Assembly (NCBI GenBank): GCA_936440205.1
Contig: OW387146.1
Coordinates: 21,204,458 to 21,268,457 of the forward strand
Direction: 5' to 3'
DNA length: 64,000 bases
Origin: Lepidonotus clava
Taxonomy: Eukaryota > Annelida > Polychaeta > Phyllodocida > Polynoidae
Part shown: piece after piece, positions 35,587 through 47,945 of the stretch
How the letters are laid out: each line of letters starts with the position of its first letter
Position numbering within the stretch: the first letter of the stretch is position 1
Translations under genes and position numbers: made by a program
Notes under the pieces: model-generated
Seen by the model: only the letters and a program-made list of their open reading frames with translations
What the model was told of the DNA's origin: nothing
Databases searched by the model: none

Positions 35587-36338
35587 CTGGGGGGAGCACA
35601 GAGAGGTGTAACACCATGTTTATGTTCACCTGATTATCAAAATAAAATCCCTTAATGAAAAAAGTATAGATAAACAGATGTTAGAAATAGATTGAGCAGG
35701 AGCAATTATTTGTTTGATCAATCCAACACTTTAGAATTAAAGAACCAGATTTAACTAACTCTCTATCATTTGATTAGTTTTCTGTCTGTCTACCTTGTTG
35801 GATTCAATCATATTCGCTACTGTTGATATGACTCTGGGGGTAAAATGACCCGTCACCAACCAAGCACATTCAAGCAATTAAAGCACATCGCCCAGGAAGA
35901 TAAGAATTATATAAAGATGAGAAGAATGTAATGATAATAACACACATAAAGATTACGATTGGGTAATAATTTTATTCAACTGAAAAACAAAATTAATATA
36001 GGTATACTGACAATTTTCATTAGGTTTGGTGAGACATTGATAAATTTGGCATTTTCTAGAATATTTGAATAGTGCGTTAGTAAGTTTTGCAGTTCCAATA
36101 AGCTCCCAAAGATAAGGCCCTTCTGTTTCTCACTGTATACATGAAAGACAAGCTCAGTGGCAAATGCTCTCTCTTTTACTTTTGCTTTAAACATATCATA
36201 TCTGAATTTAGACAGAGCTGGTTTCCATGAGATGGAGCATTTTTGGTAAGACCAAAAGTGGGATACACATTGTCTAAATGACTCCGCATACTATTTCCTT
36301 TTTTCCAATTCAAGTACCTATTGGTTGCTATTAAAGTC

Positions 36339-36450
36339 CATATTCCACTGTGCAATGGGATACCATTCAGAATGGCCTATTTTGCCACTATACGTAATTT
36401 TAAGTTTCAGATACAAGTATGTTGGTATCTGCTGGTGGAATATGACCATT
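36339..36450. mobile_element. small element of the TATTCCAC group
   Basis: Ends 'GTCCATATTCCACTG' and, inverted, 'GGTCATATTCCACCAG'. It resembles a shortened Harbinger-type MITE of the kind seen at 13883 and 53217. Confidence 0.45.
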
Positions 36451-36776
36451 AGACACCATTATTAGGCAAACATTTGTAAAGTGATCTTAAAGTTATTGTT
36501 ATTACAATAAAGCTGCATCCGCCACAACTGACGTGGGTCCATGTGATCTATCAACATTGTGAACATTAGATTGTCACTCCCCTGATTGCAGAGAACCCTT
36601 GCGTACAGATCCAATGTGTAGGATATTTTTGTGTAAATTCCTTGAGATTCTAGGCAACATTGCTTGCAAAGATTGGCAGAAAATGAAATGAAAAATCCAT
36701 AACCATCAAAATTTGATGGTTATGGATTTTTATGGTTATGGATTTAATATGTCATTTTGTTTGGCTCATATTTGGT

Positions 36777-39700
36777 TCATTCACTTTTTTCCCAGTCCAC
36801 ACTGGCATATTCCACCCTGCTGTCTGTTCCTTGCACCGCAGGTTTTGAACTGATATTCTTCCCCATACTGTCCATGTCCAACTGGGCATACACCAGTCCC
36901 TAGTAAAAGAATAGTAAAAGATATTATGTTAATTGAATGTCATTTTAGGATAATCAGACATCTTTCAACTATTGGTTTGTATCTCCTGCTGCTTTATACT
37001 GTAGATTTAAGATTTCTTTGATTCACTAAATGAAAATATCATGATTCATTTGATCCAAGATGTTTGACAACTTTTTATGCAATCTTTATGAAAGCATTGG
37101 GGAAATCAATTCAATAGTTGTGACCGCTAAAGACATGATTCACATGTGAAATTAATGTGCAAGTCCTTTAATTGCCACATTTGGTAAGTATGAAGTTATA
37201 GAAGTAGACGGATTTAGCATTCCTCGATGTATAATAACTGATGTGGTTCACATTGATTTGCTTTGCACTGCAGTACTAGTGAGGTCTGAAAGGAGTTACA
37301 ATCTAGCCTCATAATAAGATTATAATGAGAGTTAAATACAGGTACAATGTACATTCTGAGCCTAGTCTTTAAAAGGTATTATCAAGGGGTATTATTCAAG
37401 CTTCAGCTCACCTGTTGGTTGGTAGAATCTTTCATTTGTGTTGAGTAGTCATTAACTTGTTGGTCACAAGAACCAGAGATAGTCTGCAGCTGTTTACCAG
37501 AATGTCCAGGGTCTAGATGGTGATAGAGTGGCTGGTTGTTAGTAAAAGGCCTTGTTACAGATCGGGAGTATTATACTTGGGATGCATTTGTGAGTTATAA
37601 AACTCAAGTTTTAAATTTTGAAACAATTGTGACGCCTCCCAATCAGATATTTAGCATGTAAAATATTTTTCTTGAAGTTCCTTGAAAAGCCTACTTTCGG
37701 AATTTAAACTCATTTTAACTCAAAAAGTACTATCAACGGGGACAGATCCAGACTTTTAAAAAAGTGGGGCCCTTATGTATGTCGAAAAAATCTAAATTTG
37801 GCAAAAATCCATCCATGATCAAGAAATTATAAATGGGAATTGTCTATAGCTATCATCGATACTGATAGTGGGTTTGGAAAGGTTGTAAATAATGTATGAA
37901 AAAAGGTAAACTTCTGATTGTATTATTTTATGAAAATTAGAAGATATTTGCAGTTACAAGGTTTTATTTGTTTTGAACATATGGCTCAGGGTAACCCCCT
38001 GGTCTGACAGAACAAAATACAAACAAACCATTTAACTATTGTTTGACTATGTAAGCTTGGCTATAGACAGTGCTAATAAGTAAGAACTAGGAAAATCAGA
38101 TAAACTACATGCGAAGGCTGTATGTGAGAAGAAATATGCAATAAGCCCATCCCACATTGGGTATAACCTGGGGTTGGACAAGGGTTGGACAAAATAACCT
38201 TATAAGCCATCTTTGCCTCCTAGAGTCGGGGGTTACTAAAATATGCAATAATCATATTTTCTATATCCCCAAGTCCTGCTACACCATTATAATTTCTTAA
38301 ATTGTATCAATTGATAGATTTGCAGGTTTGACAGCCAATCAAAATGCTGCATTTAAAGACAAAAATAGGGCAAAATAGGGCTGAACATTATAGGCTGGGC
38401 TGACAGGCTTTAACACTGGTTCCTATGGGAAAAAGGCAAATAAATAAAGCTGCATTTTCGAAATTTGGGGAGCAATCTGTGAACCAAATTGCTTTTGTTA
38501 ATTTTGTATCATGCAAATCTTTTGAGGGATTAAGTGTGGAGGCAATTTTGAAAATATTTCATGGTAAACGCTGATGTTGGTAAAAACTGGGATGGGCTTA
38601 TTATTGCTGATCATATACGGATTATTACCAGTTGAAAATAACACCTACTGGTTAGAGGAGGTAAATAAAAGTAGGACTGTGCACACACAAAACAGTGATA
38701 AGATTAAATCTAAGCACAATTTTACTTCACTATCAAGAATAAAGCAAAGTTGTTGTCATAGGGAAGAGTTCCCAATTTATGTACATTTATACACTTTCTG
38801 AAAGAATGATCTAAACTTACCTCTCTGTTTTTTATTCTTCCACCGGCAACATACAAAAATAGTCACTAATAAAAGTACCAATAGGACGACTATTATTGCA
38901 ATAGTTGAGTATAACCATGTCTTGTCAGTTAAGTAGATTGGCCCTGATGGGCCATATGTAGAGATAGGAGAAGTAGCAGTTCCATTGATATCTAAAACAT
39001 TTTTGTAAGTCATACAGCAATTGGTGAAGTGATCTTTTTTCATTTAAAGAGGTGCATTACTTTTCAGCAGTGTGTCAAACATTCCTAAGAATATCTGAAT
39101 GTTCAATGTCAATTGATTACAAAAAGAAGGGTATAGGAAAATAAACCTTTAGTTTGAGGAAAATTTGTAAAGTGGTAACCTAACAAACAGAAAGTCATGC
39201 TGCAGTTATGTCATAGTTGATGATATTATTAGCTATAGCTACCTCTTTACTCACCTACTCTGAACTGAAATATATATATATATATATATATCTCCCTATT
39301 GTTTATTTTTATCTTTTAAAAACATGATCCCTTGGAGATGTGATTGCTATATCTTCCACATGCTCATGGCATACCAATTTTGCTTGAATAGTAAGTTCTC
39401 TCTAAACTTGACTTAATCTTACAGGTTGACAATATATTTCCATTAATAGAAACTTTCCTCTTTATGAATTACTAATGAAAATTCAAGTTGTTTAAGCTTA
39501 TATTATATCTGTTGTATTTTATAAACATACCACTGTAGTTATTAGTTGTGTGAGAAAAATACGAAACTGCGGTGCTGATGGTTGGTTGGGTTGTTGATTC
39601 AGTGTGTTTGGCATCTGGAACAATAAAATATAATTTGTGATAAAGAAAGAGGTTTGAAACCTGCAGACTTCTTGAAAGTATACCTATCATGATGGGAGCT

Positions 39701-42700
39701 AACAGTTATAATGTCATTAAGACTTCTTTATAAAAGTAGATCTTAAAAATAACACACTGAACTCTGTGATATTATATATCACATAGGCCATTTTGAGCTA
39801 TTAAAGCGTTTGGGGTGAAAGGGATTGGTGTTAAGGGAGTATGGATGTTCCAGTTACTTCTGCACTGGTCATATGTGCTCATGAGTTTTAGTTTAGTAAG
39901 TAACTGTGAACAAATTCCTCATCATCAGTATGGATGTTCCAGTTACTTCTGCACTGGTCATATGTGCTCATGAGTTTTAGTTTAGTAAGTAACTGTGAAC
40001 AAATTCCTCATCAGCAATTCTGGTCACTCCAATATAAAACTGTGGGTTGCTTGGGCCTATAGCTTAGCAATAAATACCTCAAGTCAATAAAGTTGTTATG
40101 AAAGGTGTTTTTATTAGTTAATCCATTCAGTAATCAGTGGGATGCAACAGTCTAACAATATATCTCTACTTGTACCCTTAAGAGCCATTCCACAATGAAG
40201 CTAATCTTATGCCTAGCCTTTCTAATCCATACTAAATCTCATTTAGGTGCAAAACATTCCAAATTATGGAGACACTGTGGTCTACCATCATACGGAAGAA
40301 ACAAAATCACTTGAGCAGCATGTTTGATATACATAATTTATTTTTGTAAACCAACAATTTAATCTGTGTTAAAAATGTCAATGGTTTAATAAATGGTTTT
40401 CTAAATGATCATGCATCATATATTTAAATGATTACAAAATCCTTTAATCCCATACAATAGCTGTTCTAAAATGTGGTCATAAATTAAGACTGATGTCTAC
40501 TGTGGGTGATTAGTGAAATATTCATGCTCTTGTAGAGTAATCAAATTACATTTAAATGAAACCTTTTGCATAATTCTATGTTTCAAATTTTATTATGAAA
40601 TCAATTTAGCATGAACAGTACACTATTTACCTTTGGTTGTTTGCAATATTTTATATTTTAAGTTATATTCTAGGACATTAATTTCTCCCCAATCGTTTTG
40701 TCCTTTCCTCTTTCACTGATTTCTAGAGGAATATCCAAATTTGATATGTCATATGTGGAGTTTTTGAAATAAAATCCCTTAATTTCATGAAAGGGAATCC
40801 CCTTGTATAAAATACACATTACAAGGACATGGAGCTATGGAAAAAAACTAGAGAGGAATGTATATTAATTTTTGACCCTGGTATTCCTCTTTTTTCTAAA
40901 GGGGAATTCCCTAGTTTATGACGTCACATGGGGAAAGCCTATGCTTGATTGATCAGAAATCGAATTTGATGTCTTTTCTAAAGCAAAGTATAAATGATTT
41001 TTTTTCTCCTGAAAAGAAGAGGAAATTCTTACTTGTAATCTTTGTTTCGCCAGTACCTCCACGACGGCCTCTGGAACCTGAACAAAAACATATTAAATTA
41101 TCACAGCTTACTAATTTTGTCATCTTTGATACAACACTTTTTTTTTGTTTTGTTTTGTTTTGTTTTTGTTTATTGTCAACTTCACAGTGATACATCTATG
41201 GTCTTCCAGTTGATCAAGTGATTCAATGATAAATGAAATGAAATGTAAATGATTCAAAATACTCTATATCCCACTATGTCATGTTTCACAGTCCAATCCA
41301 CTATCATGTCCAGTCATTTACTTAGGCATTCATAATCCTGATTGGGACAAGACATAATTTATGCACTTCCCTCTTGAATTTTACTTTAGTTAAAGCCTTC
41401 TGTACTGCCTTGTCTAGTTGGTCCCAAAGTGAAATACCTCGCAGGAGAGGACTTTTAAGGTGCTTTTCATATTTACGCCTGGAATTTTTAAACTTGACTC
41501 TTTCCCTACTTCGAAGACAAATTTTTGGTCGGCTTTTCTCTATTAATGCACCTTTACAGCTTAGTCGGAACATCATACAGCACATATGTTCAGAGCGTCT
41601 CTGTGGCAAGGGTTGTATATTGTATATCATTGCTATTTTGTCTACGTCTAGTCCCGGGTTAGTCTTATTATCAATAATCCGAGTTGCCCTCTCCTGTAAT
41701 GTATGTAAACGGTCAATTTTCCCTTTGGGGCCACTGTCAACCATAAAATCTGCATAATCAAGCAAGGGAAGGATGGTTTGTTTGTAGATTGTACATGCAA
41801 TATCATGGCTAATAGTTTTTCTCAGTCTACCCAGTTGGTACACCCTGTGATTTGCTTTTTGAAATTTATCATCCAAAAACTTATCAAAAACAAGTTTGTT
41901 GTCTATAACCACACCCAGATAATTATAGTTTTGTACAATGTCCAAATTTTCCCCATTTAAGTTCACAGTTTCATTTATAGGTTCAGGGACACCAATTGGG
42001 CTCACAATCATATGCTTAGTTTTCTTCACATTTATAGTTAACTTGTTAAGTATACACCATTCAGAGAGGGTTTGTAACCCTCCCTCTAATTTTTTGCAAG
42101 CTCTGTTTGATATTGAGTCAGTTACATATAGCACAGTATCATCTGCATATAACGTTATGCAGACTTCATCTTCATTGAATAATGACAACAGATCATTGAC
42201 ATATATTATAAAGAACAGTGGGCCCAATATTGAGCCCTGGGGGACCCCACAGGTGACTGCCTGATGACTTGACCTAACTCCGTCTAATTTTACACATTGC
42301 ACTCTGTTATTTAAATAATCTTGGCACCATTTAACTATGCTCTCATCCAACCCTAGGTATGCTAGTTTTTTGCAAAGTATGGCATGGTCTAGGGTGTCGA
42401 ACGCTTTCGAGTAGTCAATGAAAGCACAGTGTGTTGTTCCCCGCTTATCCATACCAGCATATAAATGTTGGACTACATCGAAGACAGCTGTTGCCGTACT
42501 GTGCCCAGCCCTAAACCCGTGTTGTCGGTGATCTAAAAGACCATTACTCTCCAGGAAATAGATGATTCTATTGGATACTGCCCTCTCTATAATTTTACTT
42601 AGGGCTGGTAACACAGAGACCGGTCTATAATCAGATGGGTTAAGGGAAGGCTTCCCTTTTGGTATTGGCGTTATGGTTCCTATTTTCCACGTAGTGGGCA

Positions 42701-45700
42701 TCACACTTTTTTCCATACATACATTTATGAGGTATGTCAATTCCAGGTTTAGCAGCATTAGGGCATCCTTAAGAACCTTCATGCTAATACCTTCAATGCA
42801 GGTTGATTTATTGTTTTTTAGTGAGGTTACTAAACTTTTAATCTCCCTTTCGCCAACAAAGGTAAAATGCAATCTTTTCTTTGGTGAAATAGAGCAAGTT
42901 GCACGCATGCTGTCAATGGGCTTAAATTTTAGGGCTAGTTCTCGACCAATTGACACATAGTAGTCGTTAAAGGCCTCTGCTGCTTGTATCCCTGATACGA
43001 TGTTGCCCAGAGTATCTCTAATCTTATCCCCAGCCCCTCCCATCCTCTGCTTGCCTACCTTTAAGTTTTTATCCATTTCCTTCCAGAATTCTTTGGGTCG
43101 ATATCTGTTTTCATCTAACTTCTTCGAAATATATTGTCGTTTCTTGGCGATAAACAATTTCCTGGCACTGTGCTTCGCTGATTTAAACGCATCCCAGTCT
43201 ATCTCTCTCTTACTGTGTACCGCTTATAAAATGGCCTTCCTTTATTCTGGCTCCCTCATTGGTCTAAAGCCCTTCACTGGTTGACCCATTTATAAACTGC
43301 CTGCTGGATTTACTGCTAGCTGACCGAGATGGATTAATTAGAGAGAATTTAGGACTAACAACAAACCAGTTGATTAGTGTGGACATGAATAAATATAGGA
43401 AATATTTATTTAATCCTCCTATTACATCAAGTCTAAGTTTAAGATTTTGCAACAAGAACAGCTTGGTGGTGAGAGAGCAAGTGAAATGCGAACATTTGAA
43501 TTGCGATGTTCATAGTCACATGTCAACAAATCCATAGTTATGTGGTTACAGAATGGTTGTCACTCGCGCTTTGCAGAAATAACCAGGTTGAGGATACCAC
43601 AGAAAAACAGGACATCCTGTAAAAACGGGACGTCCTGTAATAACAGGCAATTATGAAAAAGTGTATTATCTAGCTATTGTAAATGAATTTATACATGAAT
43701 AACAAACAAGATACACATGATATGATACTTCTGCATATCCAAAATACAAAAGTTATGAATTTCTGCATTTAACATGAATTACATGACATTTTAAAAATTT
43801 CACAATTAATATTTGTACATGAATAAAAAATGCTCAGAAAATCAGGAGTTTGCTAAATATAAAAACTATTTGTGATGAAAGTACACATCTTTTGCATCAA
43901 AATGATCGTTACATTTTCAAATTCTATCGTTGCATTTTTTTTCACTTGATTTTTATTTTTTAAAAGTTACAAAATTCAAACCAAGAAAATGGCCCATCCT
44001 GAAAAAATGGGACGGTTTTGTGATCCGTTTTTTACAGGACATCCCCTTTTTTCAGGCAGACTTTTAAAAACCATTAAAACCATTATTTTAAAGATGGAAT
44101 TCAATTCTAATTTAACCAAATAATCATTTGTCATAAAGGGTCATATTTCAAAATTGAAAAAATAATAATGGAATGTTTTTAAAGGATTTAAAGGGTTGTG
44201 TCCTGAAAAAACGTGATGTCACGTTTTTCCCGGGCGGGGTCGTAGCCCCAACCTGATAACAACTTTAAGGTCTCGGAACCTAAAATATTACATTTTGAGG
44301 AATCAGCATAGGGTTTCAAGGTACTCCACATTCACTCTATATGATGAAGTTAAGGAATTAGTGTGGGGACTCAATATGGGTTCCTATGGGAAGATATCAT
44401 TATTATTATTTTTCAATACTAATAACAAATTGAAATCTTCAAGAAATTAGATATTAGACGTACATGTATTAGTTCCATAAGATTCTTAGCAACATTTCAC
44501 TCATGTACAGTTTGTAGGTTTGATGAATATCAAAAGAGGTACATGCAAAAATGTGAAAAAAGTACAGTATCTAAGGTGTGTACACTGCATTGTAATGGAG
44601 CCAGGGGGAAGCACACCATGCATGCACACCTCACTGACCCCACACTGGACACTGTGTGTGCCAGCGCAGGGTTTGATTCCCGCTGGTCTAGAGGAGAGTA
44701 GAACAAACTTATCTTATAAATGAAATTGTCAAAGTTAATTCAAAATTGTATCACTAGAAAACTCTGTTTTACTCAACACAAATAAGGACAAGTTAATAGA
44801 AAAGGAAATTCTCATTAATATTAAAGATATTATATATTGTAATAATATTATTACTAAGATATAGACACAAGGGATGAACTCGTACTTCCGGGAATGGATA
44901 CGAAACAACCGAAGACATGAGTTAAACCGGGAACCGACATCAGGGATGAGGAAATGGAAGATTGGCCTACACACTACCACCCTTTCATTTTTTGGACATG
45001 GTCCCTGTCCTGAGCCTAGAATGGTTGGTTACACGAGGCTGCTAGACACCCAGTACGAGACCCCAAATCCTGGCCCGGACCAAACTGTAATGCCAGCACT
45101 TGCCGCCCAATCCCTGTAGGACGGAAGAACCCAGTGGTACACAAACCCAATGAGTTGTATCCCAACCACCATCAGCCCCCGTGCGCAGGGTACATTTCCG
45201 AGAACCCTACAACTGCTCACCCGAGTCGTCCTCTGGGACTCAGATGAGTGTTCATGTACCTCGTCCTGCTCATGCTCTCGAGATACCGAGCGTGACTGGA
45301 CTGAGATCTTTCAAGAGTATGAATATCTACAGCAGGGAAACCATGGAAGAGCCACCCACTTGTCCCGGCTCCTTTTCTTCCCTGAGAACATCACAAAATT
45401 AATACCTATTATACCTTTTCATATAACACAATATCCAGTATTTTCTGAAACAAGAAAGGGGCATGGATATCAGTGGGATGCAATAGATTCTCTTTCAGCT
45501 GAAAGTCTATTTTTCCATAATTCACTTATGTAACATTTAGAACCGATCAACAATATGTCAAAAAGGTGTGAATATGAAGAATATGCACATATCAAGCATA
45601 ACTATATTTCATGAAGATAAATATTAGAAAAAATAGTTAACATTTCTTTCTAAGCTTTTCGGGAGGCAAATATTTCTAAAAAGTGACCCTCAAAGCAAGA

Positions 45701-46112
45701 TAAGATGATGATGATGGTTGAAACTTAAGGTCAACTCAGCAGTATTTCAGCTATATCAGGACCAACTCGCAGTTTTTGATTTGCACCAAGTACTATCACT
45801 GAATCTATGGGGGTGAGAACAACGGCAAGGTGAGGCGGTTGAACCCGGGCCAGGGTTGAATCCAGGCCATCTCCGTGCAAAGCAAGCACACCAACTACTA
45901 GACCACCCCTACCACCTCAGAAATATCAGAAGAATGAATATCACCAGCAGCAACTCATAATGTTGACATATTCTACAAAAATGAATGTTAAAAGTGATAA
46001 TCCTCATAAAAACAAAAGTAGAATATAACTTACATGCTGTTGAATAATGGGTCAACAAGATAAGGCACAGAATGACAAACTGTGGTACTCCCATCCTCAA
46101 AGGCTCTCTCAT
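36777..46112 (-). CDS. receptor gene B: single-pass protein with ITIM-type tail
   Basis: Exons: signal peptide 46034-46112 (MREPLRMG, hydrophobic core); basic exon 41033-41077; Ser/Thr-rich stalk 39531-39614; membrane exon 38821-38991 (span, then CCRWKNKK); tail about 37412-37550; last exon 36777-36899 with TGA. The first four exons are linked by phase-1 introns, and tail to last exon is phase 0. The last exon encodes 40 residues with LVYAQL and VEYASV. Both fit the ITIM pattern that, when phosphorylated, recruits SHP-type phosphatases in vertebrates. The first tail motif is PLYHHL, whereas gene A has LLYHHL. No Ig-like exon was found between signal and stalk, so the predicted ectodomain is only about 60 residues with NGT and NYS glycosylation sites. 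The membrane-to-tail junction is unresolved. It may be a stalk-only receptor, or a gene that lost its ligand-binding exon. Confidence 0.7.
38144..38598. mobile_element. TA-flanked MITE (AGCCCATCCCA family)
   Basis: 455 bases with TA on both sides (38142-38143, 38599-38600). Ends AGCCCATCCCACATT and, inverted, AGCCCATCCCAGTTT. Copy A at about 1178 reads 'aacatgttattattgctg' without it, which defines the empty site. Confidence 0.85.
39841..40014. repeat. local tandem duplication
   Basis: About 88 bases starting 'tggatgttccagttacttct' occur twice in a row. Copy A has the same sequence once, near 2362-2445, so the doubling is specific to copy B. Intronic. Confidence 0.9.
41138..43222 (-). mobile_element. 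CR1/Jockey-type LINE, 5'-truncated, open reverse transcriptase frame
   Basis: An unbroken frame of more than 611 codons (43157-41322, and open further upstream to the truncation) covers the reverse transcriptase. Blocks seen are DYRPVSVLPALSKIIE, GFRAGHSTATAV, FIDYSKAFDTLDH, GVPQGSILGPLFF, LYADDTVLY and YNYLGVVID. The endonuclease domain is missing. The 3' end is an A-rich CAAAA-type tail (plus strand 'ttttgttttgtttt' at 41138). Copy A retains the empty site (near 3398), which shows almost no target duplication. The intact frame indicates a fairly recent insertion, in the first intron of gene B. Confidence 0.9.
43362..44298. mobile_element. fossil solo terminal repeat of a DIRS/Ngaro-type element, split by a MITE
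   Basis: Copy-B counterpart of 3550-3808. It continues from 43583 to 44261 across the hAT-like MITE and ends in 'aaaatattacattttgagg'. It is a broken relic without coding sequence. Confidence 0.65.
43584..44255. mobile_element. hAT-like MITE with 5-base target duplication
   Basis: 672 bases with inverted ends CAGGTTGAGGATAC and CAGGTTGGGGCTAC, flanked by ATAAC on both sides (43579-43583, 44256-44260). Copy A has a single 'gaaataacaact' at the matching site, an exact empty site. Subterminal 'gacatcctgt' motifs recur in both orientations. Termini starting CAG with short target duplications suggest a hAT subgroup using 5-base targets. Confidence 0.85.
44860..45393. other. GC-rich insert of unknown origin in copy B
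   Basis: About 530 bases with much higher GC than the surroundings, absent from copy A, where different sequence (5625-5850) takes the place. Open stretches occur on the plus strand (44874-45119, 45150-45533) with a frame change between them. There are no recognised domain, inverted ends or target duplication. It could be a degraded retrocopy or transposon piece. Confidence 0.4.
45705..45917 (-). mobile_element. tRNA-derived SINE, complete
   Basis: On the minus strand it starts GGGGTGGTCTAGTAG (A-box region), with a B-box-like 'GGATTCAACCCTGG' further in. It then has the shared body 'AGCTGAAATACTGCTGAG' and ends in an ATC-rich tail. The interrupted copy A counterpart is at 6145-6385. Confidence 0.65.
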
Positions 46113-47457
46113 TTCAATGACAAAACTGGGCTAAACTAGACCATGTATTATTTACATACCTCAGTGCAGTGTCACACTTCCTTGTGGCATCACTGATAAG
46201 GCTGTTTAGAGAATGTATCAACCGGATATGGCATGTTTTATTGAAAAAGAGACGTTTGTCAGTTATGAAAGTGTGAGTGGCCATGGGATGATACCAGCTT
46301 CACATCCTGTAAAAAAGCACTTTTAGTTTCTATATGAAAACTACTTTCACTTTAGAGGTTGTATGATACATTAACATGTATAACCAACCCGAGGGGATAT
46401 TAGATGGGTTATCAACTCAATGTGTGTCAGGGATATCAGCTCGAGGGCAGAGCTTGTGCTAATATTTGTGACACACTAAGACCCCCCAACAGTGGTTAGT
46501 GATATATATTTCATAGTCTGACAATATCAAAGTGACATTTTATAGGTTAGATGAACTGGGTAGGCTGAACCTTTTTCTATTACGTGGAATACTTTTCTGT
46601 AGCACTCCTTGGACAACACTTTGGTCAACCCCCTCATATAGACCATTAACCTTTTTTTTTTTACAATGGTTTATTGCATTTTCATGCTTATACATATTTT
46701 CCAGACATGTTACATTTACATTTACATCTATGATGCGATACAGATGGTCGATGGGATATAAAATTCAGTGAGGATCTAACAATAACAGTTGTGTTATGAA
46801 GATATGTAGATTAATTGATTGACAGTCAAGTGTTTTGACTCTGACTTTAATTATCAATCTGATTTTGCAATGATTTATTAATCTAACCCCATGTATAATT
46901 ATAAGTTTAACAATACAATACTCTTTTATACACACTGTTTGTAGTTATATGAACCATGCAGGAGGGAGATAGAGAAAGTGCTTCCCCCTGCTATGTAGGG
47001 TACAAACAACACTTCAGAGAAATAATTTCTATGTATGAATACATTTATATAGGATTTACATTTATTTACATAAATAGTTCCCATACAGCATCTCCTTTTG
47101 GTTTGGTGCCAGGGCAGTCTATGATAATTTGATAATTAGATAATGATTATGCTGAACATACTGCCCCCTGGTTCCAAGTCCTTCTATCCAGGTGGCAGCA
47201 GTAGACTGGTGGGACCTCCTGTGGTTTGATACTTGGATATAGTCCAGTCTATATTTGACCATATATATATGTATATTTATACATAGAAACATCATAATAA
47301 TAAGAACTGCGTGAGGGGGGGCATTTGAGGATGGCTGTATGACTCAGAGGGCATTGTCATGGCCTGATGGCCTTTTGATACGAATGGATAATACGGCCGA
47401 TTCTATTCGCACATCCGCCGATGATCACACATCTAAAAAAATCACACACCCACACTT

Positions 47458-47945
47458 GGGTTCGAGTGGATGTGTAGGTAACCCACGCACAATGATTCCC
47501 GTCATTATGCATGGGTTCCCGTGGATGTGTAGGTAACCCACACGCAATGATTCCTGTCATTATGTGTGGGTTCCCGTGGATGTGTAGGTAACCCACGCGC
47601 AATGATTCCCGTCATTATGCGTGGGTTCCCATGGATGTGTAGGTAACCCACACGCAATGATTCCCGTCATTATGCGTGGGTTCCCGTGGATGTGTAGGTA
47701 ACCCATGCACAATGATTCCTGTCATTATGTGTGGGTTCCCGTGGATGTGTAGGTAACCCACACGCAATGATTTCCGTCATTATGCGTGGGTTCCTGTGGA
47801 TGTGTAGGTAACCCACGCGCAATGATTCCTGTCATTATGCATGGATTCCCGTGGATGTGTAGGTAATCCACGTGCAATGATTCCCGTCATTACGCGTGGG
47901 TTCCCGTGGATGTGTAGGTAACCATGCACAATGATTCACTGTGCT
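47458..47945. repeat. 55-base minisatellite
   Basis: About nine copies of a 55-base unit ('gtggatgtgtaggtaaccca' then 'cgcaatgattcccgtcatta'). Each unit contains GTGGGTT and AACCCAC as inverted halves plus an AATGA/TCATT pair, so single strands can fold. The array lies between gene B and the sialin-like gene. Open frames across it are a by-product of the unit lacking stops. Confidence 0.9.

Larger units (their letters stand above)
37187..47020. repeat. segmental duplication, copy B
   Basis: Direct counterpart of about 150-8450. It is longer mainly because of a LINE (41138-43222), a hAT-like MITE (43584-44255), a TA-flanked MITE (38144-38598), a GC-rich insert (about 44860-45393), about 220 bases at 40382-40607 and a local tandem duplication at 39841-40014. 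Exon sequences are closely conserved between copies. Confidence 0.85.

Noticed and set aside
41374-41757. Plus-strand frames over the LINE
   Set aside because: They are shadows of the LINE reverse transcriptase frame on the minus strand.
47339-47602. Open frames over the 55-base repeats on both strands
   Set aside because: They are a product of a stop-free repeat unit. There are no splice sites or domain.
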